Positions 1 to 11,563 of a stretch of DNA of 64,000 bases are shown piece after piece. Location: the NCBI GenBank assembly GCA_018398805.1, contig JAGFBZ010000814.1, forward strand, positions 2,232,001-2,296,000. Direction: 5' to 3'. The position numbers and the translations under genes are program-made. Source of the DNA: Hirundichthys speculiger. Taxonomy: Eukaryota; Chordata; Actinopteri; Beloniformes; Exocoetidae. The notes beneath the pieces are model-generated. The model searched no databases, was not told where the DNA came from, and was given only the letters and a program-made list of their open reading frames with translations. Within the stretch, counting starts at the first letter, position 1; each line of letters starts with the position of its first letter.

Positions 1-499
1 CCATGTCTAGAGAGGTCAGACTCCAATATTAGGGCTTTCTAACAGATTCACTTGTTTCATAAATGTAATGTTTTTGTACTCAGCATGTATCATTTCCTCC
101 CTGTAATCTTTTGTAAGGCATTATTAACGTACTTAGAATTTTTTTTTACCTGGGAATTTCTTCAGAAGCATAGTCCAAGAGAACATACAACATACAGAAT
201 ATAAGTCATGCAACATAAAGTAACCTATTAGAGTAGAAGGGAGGTGGATGACATGTTGTGGGAGGAATATCTTACTCTTTAACGTTGAAAAAAATCGTGT
301 TATGCTCATCTCATTGTGGAGAGTACTGTTTTTTACAACTTGCTCCGTATACAGAGTTGGGTGTGAATGTTTTTAGTCCTAAAACAGCCTTAGTAACATA
401 GCTTTTTATTGGCATAAAGATTCTATAGTTAATTTATGTGCTCGTTTGTGTTGACAACTTGTTTTCCAGTTTTATATTCATATCAGTCCTCTTTGACAG

Positions 500-2019
500 G
501 AGGGAGAGGATGCTGTACAATTTGCCAATCGTGTAAAAGCAGCCATAGCCAGGCAAGGTGGACTGGTTGACCTTCTGTGGTAAGATATCCATTTCCCACT
601 CTCATTCAGGAAATGCACTCTTGGATTTGATAACATTAATAAATTTATTAAAATAGGGTCATGCAGTTTATATGTTTACTCAGTCACTGCATTAGTTTAT
701 TGGATTATATATATATGTATATATATGTAATATAAATAAAATATAATATAGAGAGAGATAATATATATGCACATATATTATATTATCCCAGTCATTAGTA
801 ATAGTAATTTGTTTCATCTGTGCCTTTCCTGCTGCATAAAAACACCTTTTCATCAATGCTGTTTCTGTATCATTACTTTTGTCCCATAGACATGATTGTT
901 GTTTACTGAATGCTCAAATGGGCTTGTAATGTTGCATCTTTTACTTTTTTTTTCCAACCTACTTAAGAGTAGAAGAAACATCACTGCTAAGGACAGGTTG
1001 TCAAGTTTGTTATTAATAAATAATGAAAAGAGAAAAAAAACACACTTTAACTGAGTTGAAAATGTAATGTTCTTTTTTTTTTTTTTTTTAACAAAGGTTA
1101 CTCCAGTTAGGGTTAGTGCTCTATAAAGTAAATTCTTATAAATTTTGTTTTTTTTATGTAGAATGCAGAGTTTTTGGATTCTACATCTGCAAATTAAATT
1201 TCAATGAAAGGCAATAATCTGCAAATATTTTCAATCCTATATCTAATTCGACATAATTCAAAAACATGTCAAATGTTGAAACTTGAAGTAAACTGATTCC
1301 AGAATATCATTGGCCATTTTTTAAAATGATCAGCATCAGCTGATGACTCAGAATAACTAGCTGATTAACAGGTATGCGCATATTGTGAGCAGCTCTGTGT
1401 TGTTGAACAACATTGCCCCTTTCAAGATTCAAGAAACTTTATTAGTCTTTGAGCCAGCGTCCCAGCACAACAAAATTACATTCCACTACATTGTCCAAGA
1501 AAACATACAAGAAATGGACAAACATAGTAGGACATGGCTTTTTCTAGCAGACTCCTGTGTGTTTCCACTAATTTTTGTAAGAGGGATGTAGGGCTGGACC
1601 TTATGGCCAAAATTTATATCGCAATGTTTTTATTAATTTTGGTTAAAACTATATTTTTCCGATATCGTTATGAATGATAGAACCACAGAGAAACTGCCAA
1701 GAATGTCCAGAAAGGATAACTACCCACAAACCCCTGAAAAATGAAATACCAGATCCATAAAATCTCATCCTGTAAGACTATATAATGTCTTATGTATCTG
1801 TGATGGAACTTCCATCTTCATTTAATTTCTGGTTAAGACCTTACTGGCAGTAGATCATGTGATCTGTGTTGTTGTCTACCTTGTTATTGACTGAATCAAA
1901 TATTTTGTAGGGATGGAGGATTGAAGAGAGGAAAGGTAAAAGATACCTTTAAAGAAGAGCAGCAGAAGCTGTACAGTAAAATTTTGGTGGGCACCCAAGA
2001 GGACCGTAGCCGATCCTGA
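500..2019 (+). CDS. gpat4: Glycerol-3-phosphate acyltransferase 4, C-terminal exons only (partial)
   Basis: This is the 3' end of an ER-membrane acyltransferase that makes lysophosphatidic acid from glycerol-3-phosphate and acyl-CoA, the first step of glycerolipid synthesis. Two coding exons are visible, 500-579 and 1911-2019, each with clean AG/GT borders, and a Trp codon is split across the junction. Joined, they read EGEDAVQFANRVKAAIARQG, then a GGLVDLLWDGGLKRGKVKDT stretch, and end EDRSRS-stop. The DRSRS ending and the LVDLLW sequence fit GPAT4 better than GPAT3, from recalled family sequences. The catalytic HX4D region and the membrane segments lie to the left of the window, and 1-499 is intron. 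Nothing looks damaged. Confidence 0.93.
1423..1545. repeat. Retroelement 3'-tail fragment in gpat4 intron
   Basis: The stretch beginning CAAGATTCAAGAAACTTTAT, followed by an ACAACAAAATTACATTCC-like segment, resembles the dispersed 3' tails of fish LINE/SINE families (the 'caagaaactttattgtc...aacaaaatttcat' type). The fragment is short and diverged, and no target-site duplication was found. Confidence 0.45.
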
Positions 2020-3490
2020 AGGGCTTTCGTGGAAGTAGGACCTTCTTAGACTTGCAACTAAGCATCGCTGACCAAATGGATGGTCAGCAGTGGTCCCTCC
2101 TTGTTGGAGAAGCTGGACTGGAAAATCCTCTCCCTGATGTCAACAGTTCTCCACTTGGCTTATTCAATCACTGCTTCAGCCAGGCTTGTTATGTTGCATC
2201 ACTGTTATGGGGTCTGCAGCCCCCTGTTGGAGTAGTTTGACTGAAGCCTTGCTTGCATTAGAAACAAAAAGACAGCGTGCTCACAGAAAGTCTTCCTTGG
2301 TGGCAGTCATTTGAGGAAAAAAACTGTATGTTCAACTATAAATGCACTCCTGTCTTTGTTTGATAGTTGCATTGTTATTTTTTAAAGACTTGATGTTTGT
2401 GAACACAGTGTCCGAGTTACAGACTGGATGACACCTGAAATGTAGAAGTGTTATTGTAGATAAAATCAAGTTTGTTCTAAAGCTAAAACCTGTGAGGACT
2501 GAGTTGGGGTTTTTAATGACTGGTTAGCACCTTCTGTATCAGGCAAAATGCCAGACTTACATTTTACAAATATATACAGTTACATTTCAGATGTTTTTTT
2601 AATGTATTTTTTTCCCCAGGAAAAGAAAATCTTACAATCTTTGAAGATTTGTGTTTTTACATTAAGACTTCTTTTGGCAAGTTGTCATTGAAGGAGCTGT
2701 GATACTGACAAGTTCCTGGTATGACATTTCATTTGTGTTTCCATGGAATGTGTAAGCCTTCACATAGTGAAGTGGAAACTGCATCTACTCTTACTTGAAT
2801 TGAGGTGTATTTATTTTAAGTAAACACTCCTCAATATTATTACAGCATAACTAAAATAGAAGGGTTTTTGGTTCCTTCATGAAGCATTTCAGTGGGATTT
2901 TTTTAGTATTATCCTAATAATGCTCAAGGCACACAGGCAGTATCATAGGATAATAACCATCTGGTCTCCTTACTGAAACTTGGTAATAAATGGCGATCAG
3001 CTGACACTCATTCATACTAATACACTTAAAGACGTGTATATTGGCTTCCTGCTTGCGCAGTTACTCTCTTGCCTAGTTTATTTAAAGTAAACTCTAAAAC
3101 CCCATGTTTTTTGTATACCTCTCCTTAATGGCATTTCTCCAACTTGGCAACCTCAAGGGGGTGTCCAGGACATACTGCAGCTGTTTCAATTTTGCATTAT
3201 GTTTGACCTTAAGCAACATGTTGGATAGCCCCACAGGGTTCTCTATGAAACCCTCATCTCACTAGGAGTCATCAGGGATAGTCATTTAGATTGTGTCTAA
3301 TCGGTTTATTAAAATAAATGTTGAAAAATGACACACTACCTTGGTCCTTGGTCTTAAGGGATACATTTTTTGTGCTTTTCTTTGAACTATGATGTTGCCC
3401 CCAAAGGGGTCTTAAATATGTTGGAAGCATATGAAACTTAGACAGACTCTCATGAATGTGGACATGGAAATAAAAAGGTTTTTTACTTTC
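2020..3490 (+). other. gpat4: gpat4 3'UTR and downstream flank
   Basis: This non-coding stretch follows the gpat4 stop. AATAAA polyadenylation hexamers occur at 2985-2990, 3313-3318 and 3469-3474, so the transcript probably ends at one or more of these. No other gene is seen here. The exact cleavage site cannot be read from sequence alone. Confidence 0.6.
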
Positions 3491-3639
3491 ACTTCTAAGA
3501 GTTTTTACCTAATTATGATAATCTGGGCCTTACCTGGTTTAAAAGTAAGTAAATTCAACCTGCAATGACCAACAACACATGATATGGTTCATTGTGTCAT
3601 TGATAAATACAAGGTTTTTGTTGTTTTTTTATTTTCAAA

Positions 3640-4240
3640 ATGGATAAAATCTAAACCAAAAGGCAAAAGCAATGTGTGAAAATCTATGTACACTACATGA
3701 TTCAGTATTTCGTAGAAGCACTGTTGGAAGTTATTTTGCTTTTTTTGTTGTTGTTTTTTCAGTCCCTAATTGTTGGAGAGGAATTTTATCCCACTCAGAA
3801 TTTTCAGCATTGGTCAAGTGTGTTGAGGTTTGCATATTTTTGTTTATTCACAGCTGTCTTAAAGTACAGCATTTCAATCAGGTTGCGTTCTGGACTTTTA
3901 ATTGGGCCACTGCAAGACCATGATTCTTTTCTTTTTCATCCATGAGCCAAGCTTACTTGGACATCCTACTCCTGGAAAGATTGGCAGTTGTCTTGAATGT
4001 TTTCTTGTGAATAAACTCATTTGTTAAATGGTTGACCTTCAGTTATTTGAAAATGGTCTTATAACCCTTCCTGAGTCGATGAGCAGCAGCAATTTATGCT
4101 CCAAAATCATTGCTGATGTAATTCCTCCATGGCATTACAGTTATTCAACATAATATGTGGACATCTTCTGTTCGATATCTTTGCCTGAGTTTTATGTCAA
4201 AACCACCTTTTAGAAATAAAGATACTGAGAGAAAAAAAAT
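3640..4240 (-). mobile_element. Tc1/mariner-like transposon relic
   Basis: Read on the minus strand, this region corresponds to a widespread fish Tc1-type transposon. Recognisable pieces are the GGAATTTTATCCCACTCAG region, the 'catttcaatcaggtt...tggacttt' region, and CCTGGAAAGATTGGCAGTTG followed by a CCTTATAACCCTTCC-like segment. A large central part is missing, because the sequence jumps from about 3940 to about 3960 in the family order. No intact transposase frame remains, so this is a dead copy. Confidence 0.6.
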
Positions 4241-4514
4241 GCATAACTATACATCATATACAACTAAACATACATCCTATATATGTATGTAGTTTTTCAC
4301 ACACAGCGAATGCATTTTGGCTTATTTTAAATAATGATGTGTTGTTAATCTGAAGTTGTATTTGCCTATTTTTGTTCATTGATAAGCCACCAGATTTATT
4401 TCCCATATTTAAAAACCTTCAAAATTTAAAGAGAGTTTACTTTTTCACCTAAGTATATGTTTATATTGATTTAGATGTACACTACAGCAACTAAAGAATT
4501 TGACATTTCTGGTT

Positions 4515-4650
4515 GGGATCAGTGGGTTCAGCAGGTGGCCCATAAACGGACTACAGTCCTGCAGCAGTCACTGGTTCGATTCCCAGATTGCAACCCTTTA
4601 CTGCATGTCTTCCCCACTTTCCCATCTCTAAACTGTAAAAAAAAAAAAAA
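4515..4650 (+). repeat. tRNA-derived SINE with poly(A) tail
   Basis: A perfect RNA polymerase III B box, GGTTCGATTCC, lies at 4573-4583. About 35 bp upstream is an A-box-like stretch (GGTGGCCCATAA). A body of the type CTTTACTGCATGTCTTCCCC follows, ending in a 14-A run at 4637-4650. This is the layout of teleost tRNA-derived SINEs. It is not a functional tRNA gene, because no cloverleaf or acceptor-stem pairing is seen. Confidence 0.75.
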
Positions 4651-6050
4651 GAGCACTAGAGCCACAAATTCTTAAGACATTTCTGCTTTCGTCAGCACAA
4701 GCATTAAATATAAAACAATACTCAAGTATACAAATGTAGCACTGCATAAACAGAGTAATTACATTAAAACAAAATACAGTAATATTAAAAAACTAGACAA
4801 TACACTAGTGTAGGGTGAACTTAATAGATCAGAATATCATTTGTTCTATGTTGTTTTGAGAATGTAATAATTTTCAGCACTGATGTTTTTCAGTGCAGTT
4901 CTTGGCAGATTTCCTGCCTGATTTATTGTCATGGCTACTATCTCACATAAAGACAGTTTCACTTAGATTATTTTTTACATTTATTCCCCAGCAGGCCATG
5001 TACAGATGATATGGTTTAAATATGATTTCCTTCTATGCCAGTGAGCTTCATCCAAAACTCAGGCCAAGCCCTGGCTGCAACAAACCACTTTAGTCTCAGA
5101 GAGGTTTCTTTGTTTCTAAACTCGTGTGGCACAGGCGTTCTCAGGCATTTTTGTTACAATAGTTTCAAATGGATCTGTTGACATTGATGAATAAAGCACA
5201 AAGTGCTCGGAGGAGGAGTAATAGGAAGCAGAGGAGCTCTAAATATCGGTTATGTAACCCATCCCAAGGTTTAACAGCTCAGTAGCAGCACTATGGAGAA
5301 ACATAATAAACCCCCCAAAAATCTTTGCTTTACCCCGGGCTGGACCTCAGACTGCCAGATGGCACAGACTCGTCTACTCCAAAGACAACTTCCAACTACA
5401 ATAACATGCAAAAGTTTTAGGCACCCTGAGTAATTTTGTTTCAATGACATCTATTAATTTTCCAGTCTCTTTAACAAAAAATACAGCAACATGTTTTTTT
5501 GGAAACCCAAATAGAAATTAATTCCAAACTGAGAGGGAGGTCACACAAAATACTGACTTTTGCTTATAAAATCATTTTGTTCTAGGGTATTGTGGGGTTT
5601 TATTTTGTGTACATATTTTGAGGTCTTGGGTTTTTCTGTCTAAAGCTGATTATCTTTATTTTTAAAATGAATAATCACCCACCTCAAATATTATTTTCTT
5701 TTCCATGTATATCTTAAAAGACTAAAAATGAATATTGTAATTTACATTTTGATAAAACAACAAGTCTAGGATGCCTCAGACTCATGCACAGTACTGATTT
5801 CCTTGACAGAAAATAATTTGACAGAAAACGAATGAATGACTTCCTGTACCGTGATTGTAAAGGAATGAGTTTGTGGTATGCTGAGGGACCGGTTCACAGG
5901 TGTTTTCTGCTCTTCGGAGTTTATTTTACAGTTAAAAGAGAGGTTATGTAAAAAAAATAACAATAAAAAAACGTTTATATTTTTTAACACTTATACACGT
6001 TTCCGTGAAAGTCTGGTGGTTCAGACTAACTTTGACTGATGTATTTGGGA
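4651..6050. other. Intergenic spacer, gpat4 to inpp5a-like
   Basis: This is AT-rich DNA with no convincing exon, ORF or recognised repeat. The frames present are short and lack splice signals or family motifs. Confidence 0.5.
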
Positions 6051-6059
6051 GCAGGTAGG

Positions 6060-6660
6060 TTTTGCAGTAAGTGGGCGGGGCCTAACCAACGCTGACTGCC
6101 TGCTCCGGCTGCCTGAGCGCTGAGCGGCTGTGAAGGCGGTAGCACATGTCCCATCTTGGTTGTTTTAGTCCGTTAAGACGTCACTAGTCCAATTAACTCA
6201 GAGGGGGAAGGAAATCCACGCATGTCGACGAATTAGACTAACTTGCTCGGGGGGCTTGACGATGAACGTGAACGCTGCTCCGGCGCACGATGACGACCTG
6301 ATACAACCGCCCGCCGTCAACACCGGAGCTGGACCGCGAGAACCGGACCGTCAGAAAGATGCTGGTGTATTTTGAGCTGTAGCCGGCAGACGCTATTTGG
6401 ACTCTCAACTTAAGCTTTTCTAAGCTCCCGCAGAGTTGCTGCTGCCGCAGGCCTGCCTGCACGCGCGTCATCCGACGACGCCGCGGAGTTTCCTCGCGAG
6501 CCGTTTGTACAGGTGGTTGGTTAACATGGAAACGTTCACTGATGTGCTCCTCGTCACTGCCAACGTCGGGTCCCTCTTTGACAATGTAAGTGAACCGGTA
6601 AAAGTCCAGTGGTGAGTACACCCCGGTGTCGTGCCGCCAGAGGATTAGGCTCACCGGGAA
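6060..6660 (+). promoter_or_regulatory. CpG-rich promoter of the inpp5a-like gene
   Basis: CpG density rises sharply here compared with the AT-rich flanks. A GC box (GGGCGGGGCC) lies near 6073. The block surrounds the first coding exon (6526-6585), and the donor GTAAGT follows directly after codon 20. The transcription start cannot be fixed from sequence but should lie between about 6090 and 6500. No TATA box at the usual spacing was identified, which fits a CpG-island promoter. Confidence 0.65.
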
Positions 6661-9600
6661 ACGAGTCGCTCCAGTAACGGGGGCTGTATTACCGGCATAT
6701 ATCGTTCTTATAAGAACGTAACGAGCACGAAGATGCTGTCATATTTAGTCTATAATTCATGTGAGTTATCAGTGTAAATCCTCTCGGGGTTGCTGAGTGG
6801 TGTTGTTTTTTTTTTTTTTTTGGCGGTAAGATGCCTGCGCTCAGCTTCCGCTGTCAGTGAATTAAAATAACAACAATAAAAGAGCGAGCTTGTCCATTTT
6901 TACCTGTTTTTGACGACTCACGTGCCCTTGTCAGAGTAAACTATTGACACCTGCGTGACTCCTCATCTACTGGGATTCTGGGACGTGACGTCACCTAATA
7001 TGTACAATCCTAACCATTAGATAATTTACATCAGTTGCTACGTGTACCTGTATATAACATCTTAAAGCGGGGTTTTCTTTTTTTTTTTTTCCAGAAGTTT
7101 AAAACGATTTTAGAAAGAAAAAAAACATGAGAGGATATTAGCACTATTGAGAGTCGGCTATACTTTGAGACTCATGAAAAAAGTGGTTTGCTTCTTCTGG
7201 AATGTCCATGTTGGACAGGCTTCCTGGTTAGATTATGTTATAAAGGGAATTAAAATAAGAGAGATGGATTTAAGCATGACCCAGACCTCACATTTCCAGA
7301 TGTTTTGTTGACCTCAAAGAATGTCAACAATGCTTTTGTTTTCATTTCATTAAACACAGCAGTGGTCTTTCAGATCTTCTCGAAGGCTGGATTAGACCTA
7401 TGTGCTCAGCCTCGTATTGTCACCGCTTCTCTCCCAACAACATTTTATAAGTAGAGAAAATCACTGGGTTTAAGATTAGCACCAGAAAGCTCAGTACAAC
7501 TTACTGCTCTGTTTGTTGTAATGCTATGAGAGAGTATGGCATTTATACCTCCAGGGTATTCCTTTACTTCTGCAATCTAATGTAAATTATGTTTTATAAA
7601 GCACCATAGTTAGATTTTTCTATCTTCCCAAAATGTAACATCATATTTAAGCAGAATTAAAAAGGCTAGTTTGTTATCTAACTTGTCTAAACATGTCTGA
7701 TCATCCAGTACTTTTTGTTTTGGCCTGGGTTGCCTTGACAAAAGTTTTAGACAGTGCACGAAGGAGGGTTCTTGCGGTCATGGAAATTTGGCTCAGTACC
7801 ACATTTCCGTTTGCCAGAGCTTGCTCCAATGAAAGCATGTAAGATCCCATTGTGGGAGATACGTAAACAGATGAAAATCTCAACCAGGGGAGTTGAGCTT
7901 TTCTATTTACTTAGGCCCCTCTATTTCTATAAACAAACACTCCTGGACATTCACCCGGGATAAGAGCAGGATCTTAAGCACAAACACAAAATAAATCCCT
8001 TTGCTTTTATAGCGGAGGACAAGCTGAGCGTCCTGTCAAGTGACACCCTACTGCCTAATAGCAATGTAGCACACATGCTTTTGTTTCTGATAGTGCTATC
8101 ATTGAGTTTGTGTATGACTATATGCGGACTAAGTTTCCCTTTGTTCATACAAATTACGGAAGGGGAATGTCTGCGAGTGACTTATGTGAACACAATGTTC
8201 TCAGAGACAGATTACCATTGATAAAGCCACCTTTAGATCAGCTATACTGTGGAAGTTCTCCTGTTCATCAAGTTTGTTGTTGTGGCCCAACACATTGCTT
8301 GGTTTTGCCACAGAGGATTAAAAGATTGTGAGCAAGAGCTAGACTATAAATGGCAAATGTCAGGAGAATATTACACAAATGTGGGGGCAGAACTCGCATT
8401 CATCTGGGGATTTGCAGACCCGTCTTTCTCTCCACTATGGCTTCCTGCAGTTATTCCAAGCAAAACATGGAGGGTCATCACTCGTCGCAGTCAGTGTTAA
8501 TCTCCTTACTGAATTAATGGGAATGTAGCCTTGATTTTCATTTTCAGCATATTGATATTCTTATACATTTTGTTTTTACCCCAGTATGAAATGGGTGCCT
8601 TCCAAATCAGTGGGAGTTTACAAGACACCTAAAAGCCCCAAATGCAGCGGTAACTACTGGTTTCGGCCATTGCTGACACCTAATGGATACAGTGGGTACT
8701 CAGGTTTACCTATTGCAGTCCTCAAACAGTGGGGCGTGGGTGACGCCGGGGAACATGCTTTTTTTTTTAATGATGGACTGGAATGAAGTGTAATTGCACA
8801 TATACTACAGTAGGCAGCAGTGGCGCTCCCTTTGTCATAGTGTGTGCAGGGAGTATTAGCTATATAGTGTCGGGGTTTTTGCACGGACAAGCGCACACAG
8901 CACAGAGCAGGAGATATGAAGTGAACAAACCCTCGCGACACCATGGAAAAATATTTAACAGGGATGGAAAAAAAAGGCGGAGAGAGACAGAGATAATGAG
9001 ACAAACGAAAGTCACCAGAAAGTTAAGATGAGGAAATATGATGATGCTGATGTAGCGCTTGGTTTCACTGTGACTGGTGGGATTGATGCTTTAAATCTTT
9101 ACAGACTAAAAAAGTTATTCTTTGTTATAAGTCGATCTATATTTCTTTCTTTTTTGTTTCCCTTTATAAGGATACAGTGTTATGCAGAGGTGTACTTCCA
9201 ACAAGTTTATAGACAAATGATACTATTTATAGTCATAGTGGGGGGTGTGTGTGTGTGTGTGTGGTGTGTGTGTGGGTGGGGGGGGGGGGGGGGGGGGTTC
9301 TTCTTCCTCCGGGGAAGCACAGCAGAAAATAATTGAGAAGCACTGACCTACTGTAATTTAATAACAATCAAGCAGGCTTAGATCTCCAGTGTAATTGCTG
9401 AATTGACTGTTGAGAATATGCACTATATTGCCAACAGTATTTGCTCACCTGTCTTGACTCACATCTGAGCTTTAATGACATCCCATTCCTAATCAATATG
9501 ACGTGTGTCCACCCTTTGCAGCTAGAACAGCTTCAGTTCTTCTAGGAAGGCTGTCCACAAGGTTAAGGAGTGCGTTTATGGGGATTTTTTCTTCCAGAAG

Positions 9601-11505
9601 TGCATTTGTGAGGTCACACACTGATGTTGGCCGAGAAGGCCTGGCTCTCAGTCTCCTGCTCTAATTCATCCCAAAGGTGTTTATCGGGTTGAGGTCAGGA
9701 GTCTGTGCAGGCTAGTCAAGTCCATCCACACCAGACTCTGACATCCATGTCTTTTTTAGCCCGATTCTTTGTTGAAGCTCAATGACGGTCTGAAGACTTC
9801 TTGGTTCAGAAACAGAGCATTTATTATGGTTACAGGCAAAGCATGGCAGCGCTGGTCTCAAGTGTCTCGCAAGATCTCAGTCAGAATGAGCCCTGTTTCC
9901 GGGAAACAGTTCACAATTATCTTCTTGGACTGGGCTTGCCCCGTGCAGAGGTTGGACTCATACGTGACCGACTGTAAGTGGCCAGTTACTAGTCACGTGG
10001 ACAGGCCAACCCACTGTCCATGTCGTTCTTGGAATAAGATAAACAATGTGTGTGGAATGTTGTTTCCAAGCATGTATCTAAATGCAACAGACCTAATTTG
10101 ATAGAATAAAGAAGTTTCATCCAGTCATTTTATCTACTGTTCCTCCTCAAGGACAAAGCATGTGCTCAGTGAAACAAGAGCAAAAGTACAATGGAGACTA
10201 CTGAAATTGCTAAAATGAAAACTTATTATAACCTTCCCTCTCTTGATATTCATCATCTTTATGGACCTTGCTTTGTGCACTGGTGCACACAGTCATGTTG
10301 GAAGAGGAAGGGGCCAGCTCCAAACTGTTCTCACAAAGTTGGGAGTATGGAATTGTCCAAAATGTCTTGATATGCTGAAGCATTCAGAGTTCCTTTCACT
10401 GGAACTAAGGGGCCAAGCCCAGCTCCTGAAAAACAACCCCACACCATAATCCCTCCTCCACCAAACTTAACACTTGGCAGAATGCAATTGGACTTGGTGA
10501 TGTATGGCTTGGATGCAGCTGCTCGACCATGGAAACCCATTCATGAAGCTCTCTGCGCTGTTGTTGAGCTAATCTGAAGGCCACATGATGTTTGGAGGTC
10601 TGTAGTGATTGACTGCAGAAAGTTGGCGACCTCTTCGCGCTACGCGCTTCAGCATCCGCTGACCCCGCTCCCTCAGTTTACGTGGCCTACCACTTTGTGG
10701 CTGAGTTGCTGTTGTTCCCAAACGCTTCCATGTCCTTATAATACAGCTGACAGTTGACTGTGGAATATTTAGCAGCCAGGAAATTTCATGACTGGATTTG
10801 TTGCACAGGTGTCATCCTATCACAGTTCCACGCTGGAATTCACTGAGCTCCTGAGAGAGACCCTTTCACTAATGTTTGTAAAAATAGTGTGCATGTCTAG
10901 GCGCTTAAGTTTATACAACTGTGGCCGTGGTAGTGATTGGAACACATGATTATGGTCATGTGTTTAGAGTGTGTGTGTGTGTGTGCGCCGTAGTAACTAT
11001 AAAGTATATAACACCATTTGTCTCTGGAAAACTTTATCTGCCAGATAAGGAACCGATCTAAAGATCAGGAACAATTAATATTCCTGTCCCTCCTTGACCA
11101 CCAGCAGTTTCAGACATATCTGAAATAAATCCCCCCATCCAACCGGTGGCCGTGACTATTCCCACATCTGCCGCAAATGCTGACCGGACCTCTCTCCCTT
11201 CAAGACAATAAAAATATCTGCAAGTAATACGGAGATGGGTAATCTCTAAATTACGCAGCGCCCTCTCTTGTTATATTGTGTTTTTTTTTTATTGGTGGCT
11301 TGTATGATTATAATGTCATGGTGGATTAAGTAGTTAAACCCGCACTGGCCCAGGTACCAAATACACGACCCGCCACTGAACAATACTGTAAGAAACATTA
11401 AACCAGACCATGAGAATTTAGAGTAAATTTTAAACATTTTCATTTTTTCCACCACATTTTTTCTCCCTTGTTTTCAATGGGTTTTTTTTTTGTTTGTTGT
11501 TGGGG

Positions 11506-11563
<58 letters not shown>

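Noticed and set aside
4515..4650. Possible tRNA gene from the B box GGTTCGATTCC
   Set aside because: There is no acceptor stem or cloverleaf, and it has a SINE body and poly(A) tail.
6238..6654. 138-codon minus-strand frame at the CpG island
   Set aside because: It overlaps the real first exon of the inpp5a-like gene in antisense; GC-rich DNA lacks stops by chance.
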